Source: Phaeacidiphilus oryzae TH49 (GTDB taxonomy: Bacteria > Actinomycetota > Actinomycetes > Streptomycetales > Streptomycetaceae). Taken from it: a stretch of 64,000 bases of DNA. The DNA is taken from the NCBI RefSeq assembly GCF_000744815.1, contig NZ_JQMQ01000005.1, forward strand, positions 2,860,055-2,924,054. Reading direction: 5' to 3'. The position numbers were made by a program, and so were the translations under genes. Positions 41,834 through 49,943 of this stretch are shown here, piece by piece; the first letter of the stretch is position 1; every line of letters starts with the position of its first letter. The notes under the pieces are model-generated. The model was not told the DNA's origin, ran no database searches, and was given only the letters and a program-made list of their open reading frames with translations.

Positions 41834-42822
41834 CGGTCGTCCTCTCGGGAGGCGGGGGAGCCGGGGATCGCACGCAGCGCGTCGAGCGCGGCCGGCGGAA
41901 GCGGGGATCCGGCGAGTTTCGCCGCGTAGAGAGCGGCACCCACGACCGGCTCGTACAGAGGGTGACGCAGTTCGTAGGAGGAGAACCGATCCCGCAGCCC
42001 GGCGGTGAACGCCTCCAGGACCGGGCCGGCCCCGAACGTCCCGCCGGAGTAGGAGACCGGGACCGTCTCCTCCGGGCCGAACCCGAGCCGCTCGCGGGTG
42101 ACGTCGACGAGCCGGGCGAGCTCCTGGCCGGCCTCGCGGAGGATCGCGGCGGCGACCTCGTCGCCCGCCTCGGCCGCCTCGGCCACCGAGCGGCTGAGCG
42201 CGGCGATCCGGCCGCGGTCGCCCTGCCACCTGTTGTGGACGACGTCGATCACGTCGAGGTCGGAGGCGAGCTCCAGCCGGCGCCTCAACACCCCGCTCAG
42301 GGGGCCCTCCGGCAGCCGTCCGTCGCTCATCCGGGAGAAGGCGTTGAGGCCGCGGATCGCGATCCAGTACGCGGACCCCTCGTCGCCGAAGATCTCGCCC
42401 CAGCCGCCGATCCGGACGCCCTCGCCCCGCCGCTCGCCGTACGTCATCGAGCCGGTGCCGCTGATGACGTTGACGCCGTCGACGGCGCCGAGCGATCCCG
42501 CCCAGCCGCAGACCATGTCGTTGTCGCACGCGTAGCGGTCGTGCCCGAGCACCTCTCGCGGGGTGGCGTCCAGCACGGGCAGGTCGCCCGCGGCCTCGCC
42601 GTAGCCCGGCAGACCGAAGAAGGCGTACTCGAAGTCGCCCGGTGTGAGCCCGGACGCCGCGCAGATCGCGCCCACGCCCTCCTTCAGCACCCGGCCTACG
42701 AGGTCGATGCCCTGCGAGAAGTAGTACGAGCCTGGTGCCTCGGCCCTGGCCACCACCTCTCCGGACCGGTCGATCAGGCAGAACGCGGTCTTCGTACCCC
42801 CGCCGTCGACGCCTAGGAACAT
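41830..42822 (-). CDS. BadF/BadG-family ATPase, predicted amino-sugar kinase
   Basis: A 330-residue member of the ASKHA fold. MFLGVDGGGTKTAFCLID is the phosphate-1 motif, VNVISGTGSMTYGER phosphate-2, and GGWGEIFGDEGSAYWIAIRG matches the N-acetylglucosamine-kinase-like signature; PVSYSGGTFGAGPVL is the adenosine region. It likely phosphorylates the imported sugar (GlcNAc, GalNAc or galactosamine) at C6. ATG 42822 has GGAGG 7 nt upstream. Its stop overlaps the permease start, so uptake and phosphorylation are translationally coupled. Confidence 0.85.
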   Translation of the reverse strand: MFLGVDGGGTKTAFCLIDRSGEVVARAEAPGSYYFSQGIDLVGRVLKEGVGAICAASGLTPGDFEYAFFGLPGYGEAAGDLPVLDATPREVLGHDRYACDNDMVCGWAGSLGAVDGVNVISGTGSMTYGERRGEGVRIGGWGEIFGDEGSAYWIAIRGLNAFSRMSDGRLPEGPLSGVLRRRLELASDLDVIDVVHNRWQGDRGRIAALSRSVAEAAEAGDEVAAAILREAGQELARLVDVTRERLGFGPEETVPVSYSGGTFGAGPVLEAFTAGLRDRFSSYELRHPLYEPVVGAALYAAKLAGSPLPPAALDALRAIPGSPASREDDR

Positions 42823-42856
42823 CGTTGTACCTCCGTCCGGCGCACTCGTCTGCGCC

Positions 42857-42952
42857 GTCTGATCCGTCTGATCTGTCTGACCTGTCTCGGTCGGCCCTGC
42901 GGTTCAGTCCTGTGGTTCAGTCCTGTGGTCCAGTCCCGCGGTTCAGTCCCGC
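42857..42952. repeat. Two tandem repeats at the agaS-kinase junction
   Basis: Four 9-bp units (GTCTGATCC type) fill 42857-42892, and four 13-bp units (GGTTCAGTCCTGT type) fill 42901-42952. The last 13-bp unit contains the agaS stop codon. Together they make up most of the 120-bp gap between agaS and the kinase gene. Confidence 0.85.
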
Positions 42953-44106
42953 AGTTCGTGCAGTGTCACGCCCGCCACGACGCGGTTCACCTCACCCGCG
43001 GGGAAGGGGTTGTCCGGGCGCAGGCCCCGGGCCTGGGACGCGCGGAGCGCGATGAGCTGCGCGTACACCACCGCGGACAGCGCCAGGGCCACGTCCGGGA
43101 CGCCGCCGAGGCCGGGGAGCAGCCAGGCGTCGTCGCCGCTGCCCTCCGTGCCGTCGCCGAGGTCCGCCGAGACGGTGACGACGCTCCGCGGGGGGAGGTT
43201 CCCGCGCAGCTCCGCGGCGATGTCCAGGTCGTACCGGCGGGTGTACGGATCGTTCGACAGGTACACGACCGCCACCGTGCGGTCGTTGAGCACCGCCTTG
43301 GGACCGTGCCGGAAGCCCATCGAGGAGTCCGCGACGGTCACCAGGGCTCCCCCGGTGAGCTCGACCACCTTCAGCGCCGACTCCTCGGCGAGCCCCTTCA
43401 GCGACCCGCTGCCCAGGAAGACGATGCGCTCGGGGGCGCGATCGACGAGGGCGCCCGCGGTGCGGTCGACGGCCTCCTTGCCGGTGATCGACTCGACCGC
43501 CGCCGCCAGGCGTTCGGCGACCCCGGTGTACGCCTCACCGCCGAGGGCGAGCAGCGCGGCCAGCGTCATGCAGGTGAAGCTCGACGTCATGGCGAAGCCG
43601 CGGTCGTTGGCTGCGGGCGGCATCAGCAGCACGTGGGACGACGGCCGCCCGGTGTGCTCCCGCGCCAGCCGGCCCTGCTCGTTGCAGGTGATCACGAGGT
43701 GGTGGACCTCGGACAGCATCCGGTCGGCGAGGACAGTGGCGGCCACGGACTCCGGGCTGTCGCCCGACCGCGCGAAGGAGACCAGCAGTGTGGGCACGTC
43801 CTCGGCGAGGCAGCCGCGGGGGTCCGCCACCAGGTCGGTGGTGGCGACAGCGTCCACCCGCCGCCCCAGGTCCCGGGCCAGCGCCGGCTGGAGAACCCGG
43901 CCGGCGAACGCGGAGGTACCGGCGCCGGTGAGGACCACGCGCAGGTCACCGCGGGCGGTGAGCGGGCGGAGAAAGGCGTCCAGCGTCTCCCGGGAGGCGG
44001 CGACGATCCGGTCGACCTCCCGCCACAGATCGGGCTGCTGGGTGATCTCGCGGACGGTGTGGGCAGCGCCGTCGTCGACGGACAGCGTGCCGGTGGACGT
44101 GGTCAC
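42943..44106 (-). CDS. agaS: SIS-domain sugar-phosphate aldolase/deaminase-isomerase AgaS
   Basis: A 387-residue protein with two SIS domains. LRVVLTGAGTSAFAGRVLQP and LLVSFARSGDSPESVAATVL mark the first (about 50-200). VFLGSGSLKGLAEESALKVV, VADSSMGFRHGPKAVLNDRT and AVVYLSNDPYTRRYD mark the second (about 220-370). AgaS converts galactosamine 6-phosphate to tagatose 6-phosphate plus ammonia. The GTG start overlaps the agaZ stop as GTGA and has AAGGAG 5 nt upstream. The stop codon lies within a 13-bp tandem repeat. Confidence 0.9.
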   Translation of the reverse strand: MTTSTGTLSVDDGAAHTVREITQQPDLWREVDRIVAASRETLDAFLRPLTARGDLRVVLTGAGTSAFAGRVLQPALARDLGRRVDAVATTDLVADPRGCLAEDVPTLLVSFARSGDSPESVAATVLADRMLSEVHHLVITCNEQGRLAREHTGRPSSHVLLMPPAANDRGFAMTSSFTCMTLAALLALGGEAYTGVAERLAAAVESITGKEAVDRTAGALVDRAPERIVFLGSGSLKGLAEESALKVVELTGGALVTVADSSMGFRHGPKAVLNDRTVAVVYLSNDPYTRRYDLDIAAELRGNLPPRSVVTVSADLGDGTEGSGDDAWLLPGLGGVPDVALALSAVVYAQLIALRASQARGLRPDNPFPAGEVNRVVAGVTLHELRD

Positions 44107-45476
44107 ACCTGCTCCTTCGGGTTCGGGGTCGGGTTCGAGGTCGGGGTCGGGTTCTGGGCCGGGATTGGGTCCGGGGCCGGGATCGGGTCCGGGGCCGGGA
44201 TCGGGTTGGAGGCGCGGTCGTAGTCGCGCAGGACGTCGCGGACGTGATCCACGGCCAGTTCGCGCGGCCGGGCGGCGAGTTCGCCGCGGCGGACGCGGGC
44301 GTACTGGAGCGGAAGGTGGGCACTGAGCAGTGGCAGCGGGATGTCCACAGCAGAGAGGTTCCGCATCAACCGCCCCTGCGCCTCTTCGATCTCGGGGTCT
44401 GGCCAGTAGTAGCGCAGCCGGTCGCTGTAGCTGTAGCGGCGGGCCAGGCGCTGCTCCTCGGCGCTGCCGGGGTAGTAGCCCTGCCACTGGGCGGGCTCGG
44501 CGAGCATCCGCCGCTCGACGACCTCGGGAAGCCGGGACCGCTCGGCGACCGGCACCAGTTCGTCCTCGATCGCGGCCAGCGCGAACAGCGCCTCGCGCAG
44601 GGCGAAGGTCAGCCCCGGGCCCACCTTGAGGACCGCCCAGTGGTCCTCGACCAGTGCGGTGAGCGCCTCGGGGGTCTGGTAGTCGGTCGAGTGGGCCTCG
44701 TAGACCATGGCCGGCTCGCCGTCCAGCACCCGGCGCAGCTCCTCGGTCAGCTCCCGCCGGTAGTCGACGACCCGCAGGTGGTCGAACTCCACGGCCGGCT
44801 GGACCACGAGCGCCATGACGCGGGGCCATACCCCTTCGATCCCGTGCTCGGCGAACGCCTTGCGGTGCTGCTCCAGAGTCGCGCGCGCCGCCTCGGGCGC
44901 GGTCGGGCGGAGGGCGCCGAGCGTCTCGTGGGCGCCGCCGGGCGTGGGGACCTCGGTGCCGATCACATACCGGATCCGCTCCGCCCGGGCCGGACCCACC
45001 GCGTCCTCCACCGCCCGGATCAGCCGCGCGGCCCGGCCGGCGACGATCTCGTCGGTCAGCGGCACGGGGTCACCGGCGCAGGAGAAGCTGCAATCCAAGT
45101 GGATCTTCGTGAAGCCCGCCTCGGCGTAGCCGGTGACCAGACCGACGGCCTCCTCCATCGCCTTCTCGGGCGGGAGGGATCGCCACCGGTTCGGGCCGAG
45201 ATGGTCGCCGCCGAGGATCACCCGGTCCAGTGGCAGACCACCCGCGGTCGCGATCCCGTGCACCAGCTCGCGGAAGTCCGCCGGCCGCATCCCCGTGTAA
45301 CCGCCGTACTGGTCGACCTGGTTGGAGGTCGCCTCCACCAGCACGTGCCCGCCGGTCTCGCGGGCCTGGCGGACCGCCGCCTCGACGACCAGCGGGTGGG
45401 CCGAGCACACGGAGGTGATGCCTTGCGGCTGTCCGGCCTTCTGTCGCCGGACCACCTCGTCCAACGGGCTCTGCAT
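44103..45476 (-). CDS. agaZ: GatZ/KbaZ/AgaZ-family protein
   Basis: A 457-residue protein of the D-tagatose-bisphosphate aldolase class II accessory family. GITSVCSAHPLVVEAAVRQA, ATSNQVDQYGGYTGMRPADF, LGGDHLGPNRW and FTKIHLDCSFSCAGDP are diagnostic. Members were first called a non-catalytic aldolase subunit and were later proposed to be tagatose-6-phosphate kinases; either role fits here because no PfkB kinase is present. The last 35 residues are a Pro/Asn/Asp-rich tail (units DPIPAP) encoded by three 18-bp tandem repeats (44149-44202) plus shorter derivatives, not part of the usual domain. ATG 45476 has AAGGTG 7 nt upstream. Confidence 0.9.
   Translation of the reverse strand: MQSPLDEVVRRQKAGQPQGITSVCSAHPLVVEAAVRQARETGGHVLVEATSNQVDQYGGYTGMRPADFRELVHGIATAGGLPLDRVILGGDHLGPNRWRSLPPEKAMEEAVGLVTGYAEAGFTKIHLDCSFSCAGDPVPLTDEIVAGRAARLIRAVEDAVGPARAERIRYVIGTEVPTPGGAHETLGALRPTAPEAARATLEQHRKAFAEHGIEGVWPRVMALVVQPAVEFDHLRVVDYRRELTEELRRVLDGEPAMVYEAHSTDYQTPEALTALVEDHWAVLKVGPGLTFALREALFALAAIEDELVPVAERSRLPEVVERRMLAEPAQWQGYYPGSAEEQRLARRYSYSDRLRYYWPDPEIEEAQGRLMRNLSAVDIPLPLLSAHLPLQYARVRRGELAARPRELAVDHVRDVLRDYDRASNPIPAPDPIPAPDPIPAQNPTPTSNPTPNPKEQV
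44149..44202. repeat. 18-bp in-frame tandem repeat in the agaZ tail
   Basis: Three units (44149-44166, 44167-44184, 44185-44202) of the type GGGTCCGGGGCCGGGATC; the last two are identical. They encode the DPIPAP repeats at the AgaZ C-terminus. Confidence 0.9.
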
Positions 45477-45561
45477 GGTCAAACACCTTGCTTTCGTGCG
45501 TTTTGAGCCCTTCTGCCTCATTGGCCCCAAGCTCGCTGGAACCGTAACTGGTCTTTTTGGT

Positions 45562-45600
45562 GGTCGTCAATAGTCGTCTACTGGTATGCTTCTGGTATGC
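45562..45600. promoter_or_regulatory. Repeat-rich divergent control region of the GntR gene and amino-sugar operon
   Basis: GGTCGTC (45562-45568) and AGTCGTC (45572-45578) are followed by CTGGTATGC twice (45581-45589 and 45592-45600), giving a 10-11 bp periodic array, one helical turn. ACTGGTCT just upstream (45547-45554) equals a dre half-site. TATGCT (45585-45590) lies 6 nt before ATG 45597 and may be the regulator's -10. Confidence 0.5.
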
Positions 45601-46421
45601 CCACCTCGGAAACCGTGCCCCCGCGCCTCCCGCAGAGCCTGCTCACCGACGACGCGCTGCCGCTCTACGCCCAGGTGGCGGCACGTCTGTGGGCCGACGT
45701 CGCGGCCGACGGCGCCCGCCCCGGGGACCGCCTGCCGTCCGAACGGGCCCTCGCCGCGCGGTACGAGGTCTCGCGCGTCACCATGCGCGCGGCGCTCACC
45801 GATCTGGCCGCCCGGGGCATGCTCACCTCGGCCGCGGCCCGGGGCTGGTTCGTGGCGGAGACGGCGGTCCTCCCGGAGGCGGAGGAGAAGCAGACCGGGG
45901 CCCCCGAGATCCCGGGCACCGGCACCGGCGTCGGCACCCACACCGTGGAGGGCTTCGCCGACTACGCCGCCAAGCACGGACTCGTCACCCGCGCCCGGGT
46001 GCTCCACTCCGTGGTCCGGCCGGCGACCGTCGCGGAGGCCGAGACGCTGCGCATCGGGCCCGGCGCCGCCCTCTTCGAGATGCGCCGGCTGCGGTTCCTC
46101 GACGGCCAGGTGGTGGTGCTGGAGCACAACCGGCTGCCGCTCGCGCTATGCCCTGTCCTGGCGGAGACCGACTTCACCGAGGCATCCCTCTTCGCGACCC
46201 TCCGGGGCGCCACTCCGGCGCAGAACCCCCAGGTCGCGGACTACTCCGTGGAGGCCCGGCAGCCGGACGCCACCGAGCGCGAGCTCCTGGAGATCACCGA
46301 CGCCACCCCCGTCCTCGTCGCCTACCAGCTCGCCTACAACCAGGACAGCCGTCCCCTCGAACTGACCCTGGCCGCCTACCGCGGCGACCGCTACCACTTC
46401 CGCGCGTCCATCACCTCCTGA
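45597..46421 (+). CDS. GntR-family (HutC-type) regulator of the amino-sugar operon
   Basis: A 274-residue regulator. LPLYAQVAARLWADVAADGA, GDRLPSERALAARYEVSRVT and MRAALTDLAARGMLTSAAARG form the GntR winged helix (residues 20-88). The C-terminal UTRA effector domain (about 115-270) includes ALFEMRRLRFLDGQVVVLEH and LPLALCPVLAETDFTEASLF. UTRA domains bind sugar phosphates or similar ligands. It is divergent from agaZ, 120 bp away, so it most likely represses the operon and itself. No ribosome site; a leaderless mRNA is likely. Confidence 0.9.
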   Translation: MPTSETVPPRLPQSLLTDDALPLYAQVAARLWADVAADGARPGDRLPSERALAARYEVSRVTMRAALTDLAARGMLTSAAARGWFVAETAVLPEAEEKQTGAPEIPGTGTGVGTHTVEGFADYAAKHGLVTRARVLHSVVRPATVAEAETLRIGPGAALFEMRRLRFLDGQVVVLEHNRLPLALCPVLAETDFTEASLFATLRGATPAQNPQVADYSVEARQPDATERELLEITDATPVLVAYQLAYNQDSRPLELTLAAYRGDRYHFRASITS

Positions 46422-46506
46422 GCGGTCCGCTGACGAACCGTCAGACAAGGCGGGGCGACCACCACGCCGAGAACGCCGACCCCCGGGGGCGGGACGCGGC
46501 ACGGCC

Positions 46507-46530
46507 CCGGCCGACCTGCGGGTCGGCCGG
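46507..46530 (+). terminator. Terminator between GntR and the mycothiol-type gene
   Basis: CCGGCCGACC (46507-46516), loop TGCG, GGTCGGCCGG (46521-46530): a perfect 10-bp stem between two convergent genes. The rest of 46422-46655 holds no supported gene. Confidence 0.65.
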
Positions 46531-46655
46531 AGCTACTCGGTGCCGCCGCAATCCACGGGGGCGATCCACGCCGAGCCGACGAGTACGCCCCCACACCTTG
46601 CCCAGCGCCCATCAACCTGCGCCGGGAGTACACGAGTTGAGCTGGGTGGTGTCCC

Positions 46656-47447
46656 TTACGCGTTCGGGTCCCAGGCGAAGAGCCGCTCAAAGATTTCCCG
46701 GTCGCCGTCGATCTTCACCGACTCCAGCGGTGTGCGTCCGTAGAACCATAGGACCAGCTCACCGGCCGTGCCCCGGGCGGAGGCGTCGGCCGGGGCCTGG
46801 GCCTCGCCCTCACCGGCGGCCGGGAGGCGCACGACGCGGGCGCCGTCCGCCTCGACCGTAAAGCGCCAGGAGCGGCCCTCGGTGGCGTGGTAGTCGACGA
46901 CGGCCGGCTCGTGCGGCCAGACGCCCGACCACGCGCAGCAGGTGAACAGGAACTCCTCGACGCCGTCCAGCGCCACCTCCGCCGGCAGCGGCTGCGCGGT
47001 GCCGACGGTGAGCTGGGCGTCATAGGTGTGCATCGCGACCTCCTGAAGCTGGTGCCGGGCGACGGCACCGCTGGTCCGCGGCGACTGCGAGGCGCCCCAC
47101 CACGTCCAGCACTCCGCGTCCGGGCCGGCCTCCCGCAGGGTGTCCAGCAGCTCCTGCGTCGACGCGGCCAGCCAGGCCACCAGCGCCTCGCGCTCCCGGG
47201 GCGCCTGCGCCTCGTCGCGTGCCGCCACGGCCTCGGCCGGCGGGGCATCGGCCGGACCGGCCTTGACGACGGCGGCCCAGAACGGGCGGCCCGCGCCCAG
47301 ATGCCGCGCCAGGTCGAACAGCGTCCACTCGGGACAGGTCGGCACCTGCACGTCCAGGCTGGGCGCGGCGGCGATCGCGGCCCGGAAGGCCGCCGCCCGC
47401 TCGTCGATCAGACGCAGCAGGTCAGGAAGTTCAAGATTCGTCTGCAC
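46656..47447 (-). CDS. Mycothiol-dependent maleylpyruvate isomerase-family protein
   Basis: A 263-residue DinB-like protein. LLRLIDERAAAFRAAIAAAP, VPTCPEWTLFDLARHLGAG and AVARHQLQEVAMHTYDAQL give the MDMPI_N helical bundle with metal ligands (His in ARHLG, Glu/His in QEVAMHTYD). A C-terminal MDMPI_C-like domain ends GELVLWFYGRTPLESVKIDG. Family members use mycothiol or act as metal-dependent transferases; the real substrate is not evident. GTG 47447 lacks a ribosome site; TAGACA (complement of 47454-47459) is 6 nt upstream. Confidence 0.85.
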   Translation of the reverse strand: MQTNLELPDLLRLIDERAAAFRAAIAAAPSLDVQVPTCPEWTLFDLARHLGAGRPFWAAVVKAGPADAPPAEAVAARDEAQAPREREALVAWLAASTQELLDTLREAGPDAECWTWWGASQSPRTSGAVARHQLQEVAMHTYDAQLTVGTAQPLPAEVALDGVEEFLFTCCAWSGVWPHEPAVVDYHATEGRSWRFTVEADGARVVRLPAAGEGEAQAPADASARGTAGELVLWFYGRTPLESVKIDGDREIFERLFAWDPNA

Positions 47448-47578
47448 TGCGGCTGTCTATCACCACACCCCGGCGCCCGAAAGCGAATTTCCCCTCTCCC
47501 GCCTGCCGACGCGGCTGTCCGAACCGGCCGCCGACACCGATCGGGCATCCCGGCCACGGTTAACGGCACCGTCGACGG

Positions 47579-47983
47579 TCACCTGGGCAAAACGCGGGCA
47601 CGCACCCCTGGAAGGCCTTCGAAGCGGGCCTTCTCATCGGTCGTCACCACCGTCCGCCCGGTGGCGACCGCCGTAGCCGCGATCATCAGGTCATGGGCGC
47701 CACGTGGCTCGCCGCTGACCCGGCAGTGAGCCAGCAACCGGGCATGATGCCGAGCAACGGACAGATCGTAGGACTCGATCGGGATGTCGGACAGCACGCC
47801 CTCCACGAAAACCCGCCGCCGATCCCGGACCCTGCCCTCCCCCAGCTCGACCCCCTGCAGCAGCTCCGCCGCGGTCACCGCGGCAATCGCGGCATCGTCC
47901 TCCTCCCCGATCACCTGGCTCCACTCCAGCCGCCCCCGGTCCACCCCGGCGATGACCCCCGTATCGAGGATCACTCGCTCCAC
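47579..47983 (-). CDS. vapC: PIN-domain toxin (VapC type)
   Basis: A 134-residue PIN nuclease. The four acidic positions are present: Asp in ILDTGVIAG, Glu in TAAELLQGVELG, Asp in AHDLMIAATAVATG, and Asp in VVTTDEKARF. It should cleave RNA (often tRNA) when freed from its antitoxin. GTG 47983 overlaps the antitoxin by 13 bp; an alternative GTG at 47974 overlaps its stop exactly as GTGA. The downstream gene is the mycothiol-type enzyme, 130 bp away. Confidence 0.88.
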   Translation of the reverse strand: MERVILDTGVIAGVDRGRLEWSQVIGEEDDAAIAAVTAAELLQGVELGEGRVRDRRRVFVEGVLSDIPIESYDLSVARHHARLLAHCRVSGEPRGAHDLMIAATAVATGRTVVTTDEKARFEGLPGVRARVLPR

Positions 47984-48231
47984 GGGTCGCCCCCCTCGGT
48001 CAGCAGCTCCCGGGTGGCCAACACGTCCTCGTACCAGTCGTCGCCCTCGCCGGCACGCGGCAACCGGGAGAGCGAATCCAGCAGAGCCCTGCCGTTCGGG
48101 CGGGCCGTGGGCGGCCCCAGCTCGGCGACGAGCTTGCCATTGCGGATGATCTCGATGTGCTCGCCGGCCGCGGCCCGGTCGACCACCGCGGAGAAGTTCC
48201 GCGACACCTCGGAAGCACTCATCACAGCCAT
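47971..48231 (-). CDS. Phd/YefM-type antitoxin
   Basis: An 86-residue antitoxin. MSASEVSRNFSAVVDRAAAG, then EHIEIIRNGKLVAELGP, is the Phd/YefM DNA-binding fold. The C-terminal half (LLDSLSRLPRAGEGDDWYED) would wrap the toxin's active site. ATG 48231 has no ribosome site but a -10 6 nt upstream that lies inside a perfect dyad, so expression is predicted to be leaderless and autorepressed. Confidence 0.88.
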   Translation of the reverse strand: MAVMSASEVSRNFSAVVDRAAAGEHIEIIRNGKLVAELGPPTARPNGRALLDSLSRLPRAGEGDDWYEDVLATRELLTEGGDPWSE

Positions 48232-48232
48232 G

Positions 48233-48266
48233 GATTCAGAATATCTGAATCGTGGTTCGCTGCCAA
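48233..48266 (-). promoter_or_regulatory. Toxin-antitoxin promoter with overlapping dyad operator
   Basis: Minus strand: TTGGCA (complement of 48261-48266), 17-bp spacer, TATTCT (complement of 48238-48243), then 6 nt to ATG 48231. GATTCAGA (48233-48240) and TCTGAATC (48244-48251) form a perfect 8-bp inverted repeat with a 3-nt centre that covers the -10. Confidence 0.7.
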
Positions 48267-48582
48267 TCGAACGGCCTCACCGCGAACGAAGCCCCCACGC
48301 CGACCGGGGCGGGAGCACGGCATCAACTGTGCCCAGCGGGACTCCGAGGTCTGCTTACCGGACGGTGCACCCTCGCGCCGCTGCCAGCCCGGCGCCACGG
48401 CCACAGCGTCCGCGGCATCGGATTGCGTCAATCCTGAGCCAGGAGGTTGCGGCCCTTGTCCATATCGTCACTCAGCCGCGCACACCGACGAGCACCACCT
48501 CGGACAGGAGGCCGATCCGGGCGAGGCGCTGGAGGTCGGTCGTTCGGAGGGACGAGCGGGGGCTGAACAAAAATGGCCGATG
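48267..48582. other. Gene-free stretch upstream of the toxin-antitoxin pair
   Basis: No complete gene is supported. On the minus strand a short frame of about 32 residues ending RLARIGLLSEVVLVGVRG (about 48465-48565) has protein-like composition and may be the tail of a lost gene, but it has no domain or convincing start. Confidence 0.35.
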
Positions 48583-48615
48583 CCCGGCCGCGGAGCCCCC
48601 CTCCGCGAAGCCGGG
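48583..48615 (-). terminator. Terminator of ychF
   Basis: CCCGGC-CGCGGAG (48583-48595) pairs with CTCCGCG (48601-48607) and GCCGGG (48610-48615), loop CCCCC. On the minus strand a TTTTT run follows about 12 nt after the stem. Confidence 0.75.
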
Positions 48616-48644
48616 CCCCCGCCGATGTTGCGCAGCGGGACGTA

Positions 48645-49733
48645 TTACACGTTGAAGCGGAACTCCACCACGTCGCCGTCCTGCATGACGTAGTCCTTGC
48701 CTTCCATGCGGGCCTTGCCCTTGGCTCGGGCCTCGGGGACGGAGCCGAGTTCGACCAGGTCGGCGTAGGAGACGATCTCGGCCTTGATGAAGCCCTTCTG
48801 GAAGTCGGTGTGGATCACGCCGGCCGCCTCGGGCGCGGTGGCGCCCTTGCGGATGGTCCAGGCGCGGGCCTCCTTGGGGCCGGCCGTCAGGTAGGTCTGC
48901 AGGCCGAGGGTGTCGAAGCCGACCCGGGCCAGGGTGGCCAGGCCGGGCTCCTCCACGCCGACGGACTCGAGGAGCTCCATGGCCTCCGCCTCGTCCAGCT
49001 CGGCGAGGTCCGCCTCCAGCTTGGCGTTGAGGAAGATCGCCTCGGCCGGGGCGACCAGTGCCCGCTGCTCGTTCTTGAAGTCCTCGTCGACCAGCTCGTC
49101 CTCGTCCACGTTGAAGACGTAGAGGAACGGCTTGGTGGTGAGGAGGTGCAGGTCGTGGAGGAGCGGGCCGGTCTCGCTGTCGGCCGTGATCCCGGCGGAG
49201 AAGAGGGTGCGGCCCTCCTCCAGGATCGCCTTGGCCTCCTGGACGGCCTTCACCTTGGCCTGCTTGTCCTTCTGGATCCGGGACTCCTTCTCCAGACGGG
49301 GCAGCACCTTCTCGATGGTCTGGAGGTCGGCCAGGATCAGCTCGGTGTTGATGGTCTCGATGTCGTCCTTGGGCGAGACCTTTCCGTCCACGTGGACCAC
49401 GTCCGGGTCCTCGAAGGCCCGGATGACCTGGCAGATCGCGTCCGATTCGCGGATGTTGGCGAGGAACTTGTTGCCCAGCCCCTCGCCCTCGCTGGCGCCG
49501 CGCACGATGCCCGCGATGTCCACGAAGTCGACGGTCGCCGGGACCTTCCGCTCGGAGGAGAAGATCTCCGCCAGCCGGTCCAGCCGCGGGTCCGGCACGC
49601 CGACCACGCCGACGTTCGGCTCGATGGTGGCGAAGGGGTAGTTGGCCGCCAGCACGTCGTTCTTGGTCAAGGCGTTGAAGAGCGTCGACTTGCCGACGTT
49701 CGGCAGACCGACGATTCCGATCGTGAGCGACAC
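48645..49733 (-). CDS. ychF: Redox-regulated ATPase YchF (Obg-like)
   Basis: A 362-residue universally conserved P-loop protein. IGIVGLPNVGKSTLFNALTK is the G1 motif, FVDIAGIVRGASEGEGLGNK G3. The G4 motif is FLYVFNVDEDEL, the NxxE-type change that makes YchF prefer ATP. The coiled-coil (about 130-200) and C-terminal TGS domain (about 280-362, RAWTIRKGATAPEAAGVIHT) are complete. It binds ribosomes and affects translation and oxidative stress response. GTG 49733 is preceded by GGGAAG. Confidence 0.97.
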   Translation of the reverse strand: MSLTIGIVGLPNVGKSTLFNALTKNDVLAANYPFATIEPNVGVVGVPDPRLDRLAEIFSSERKVPATVDFVDIAGIVRGASEGEGLGNKFLANIRESDAICQVIRAFEDPDVVHVDGKVSPKDDIETINTELILADLQTIEKVLPRLEKESRIQKDKQAKVKAVQEAKAILEEGRTLFSAGITADSETGPLLHDLHLLTTKPFLYVFNVDEDELVDEDFKNEQRALVAPAEAIFLNAKLEADLAELDEAEAMELLESVGVEEPGLATLARVGFDTLGLQTYLTAGPKEARAWTIRKGATAPEAAGVIHTDFQKGFIKAEIVSYADLVELGSVPEARAKGKARMEGKDYVMQDGDVVEFRFNV

Positions 49734-49943
49734 GAGGCGACTTCCCGGAAGGTGAAGAGGGACAACGGGCGATCCCCCAGTCTACGGGTCGCCGCGAGGC
49801 CTCCGATCCCGCCGGCCCGCGCCTCGAACACGACTAGCACGACTAGCACGGCTCGCGGAGATGCGGGGCGATTCGGGTGACGCGTTCGCCCCAAGGTGTG
49901 TCCGTGGCCCCGGGTGGCGTTCATCGGACCGTACGTTGGTCCC

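Noticed and set aside
40793-42952. Short tandem repeats as a possible CRISPR array.
   Set aside because: Units are 9-14 bp, directly adjacent and without unique spacers; no cas gene is nearby.
48465-48565. Minus-strand frame ending RLARIGLLSEVVLVGVRG.
   Set aside because: About 32 codons, no good start and no domain; mentioned only as a possible gene remnant.
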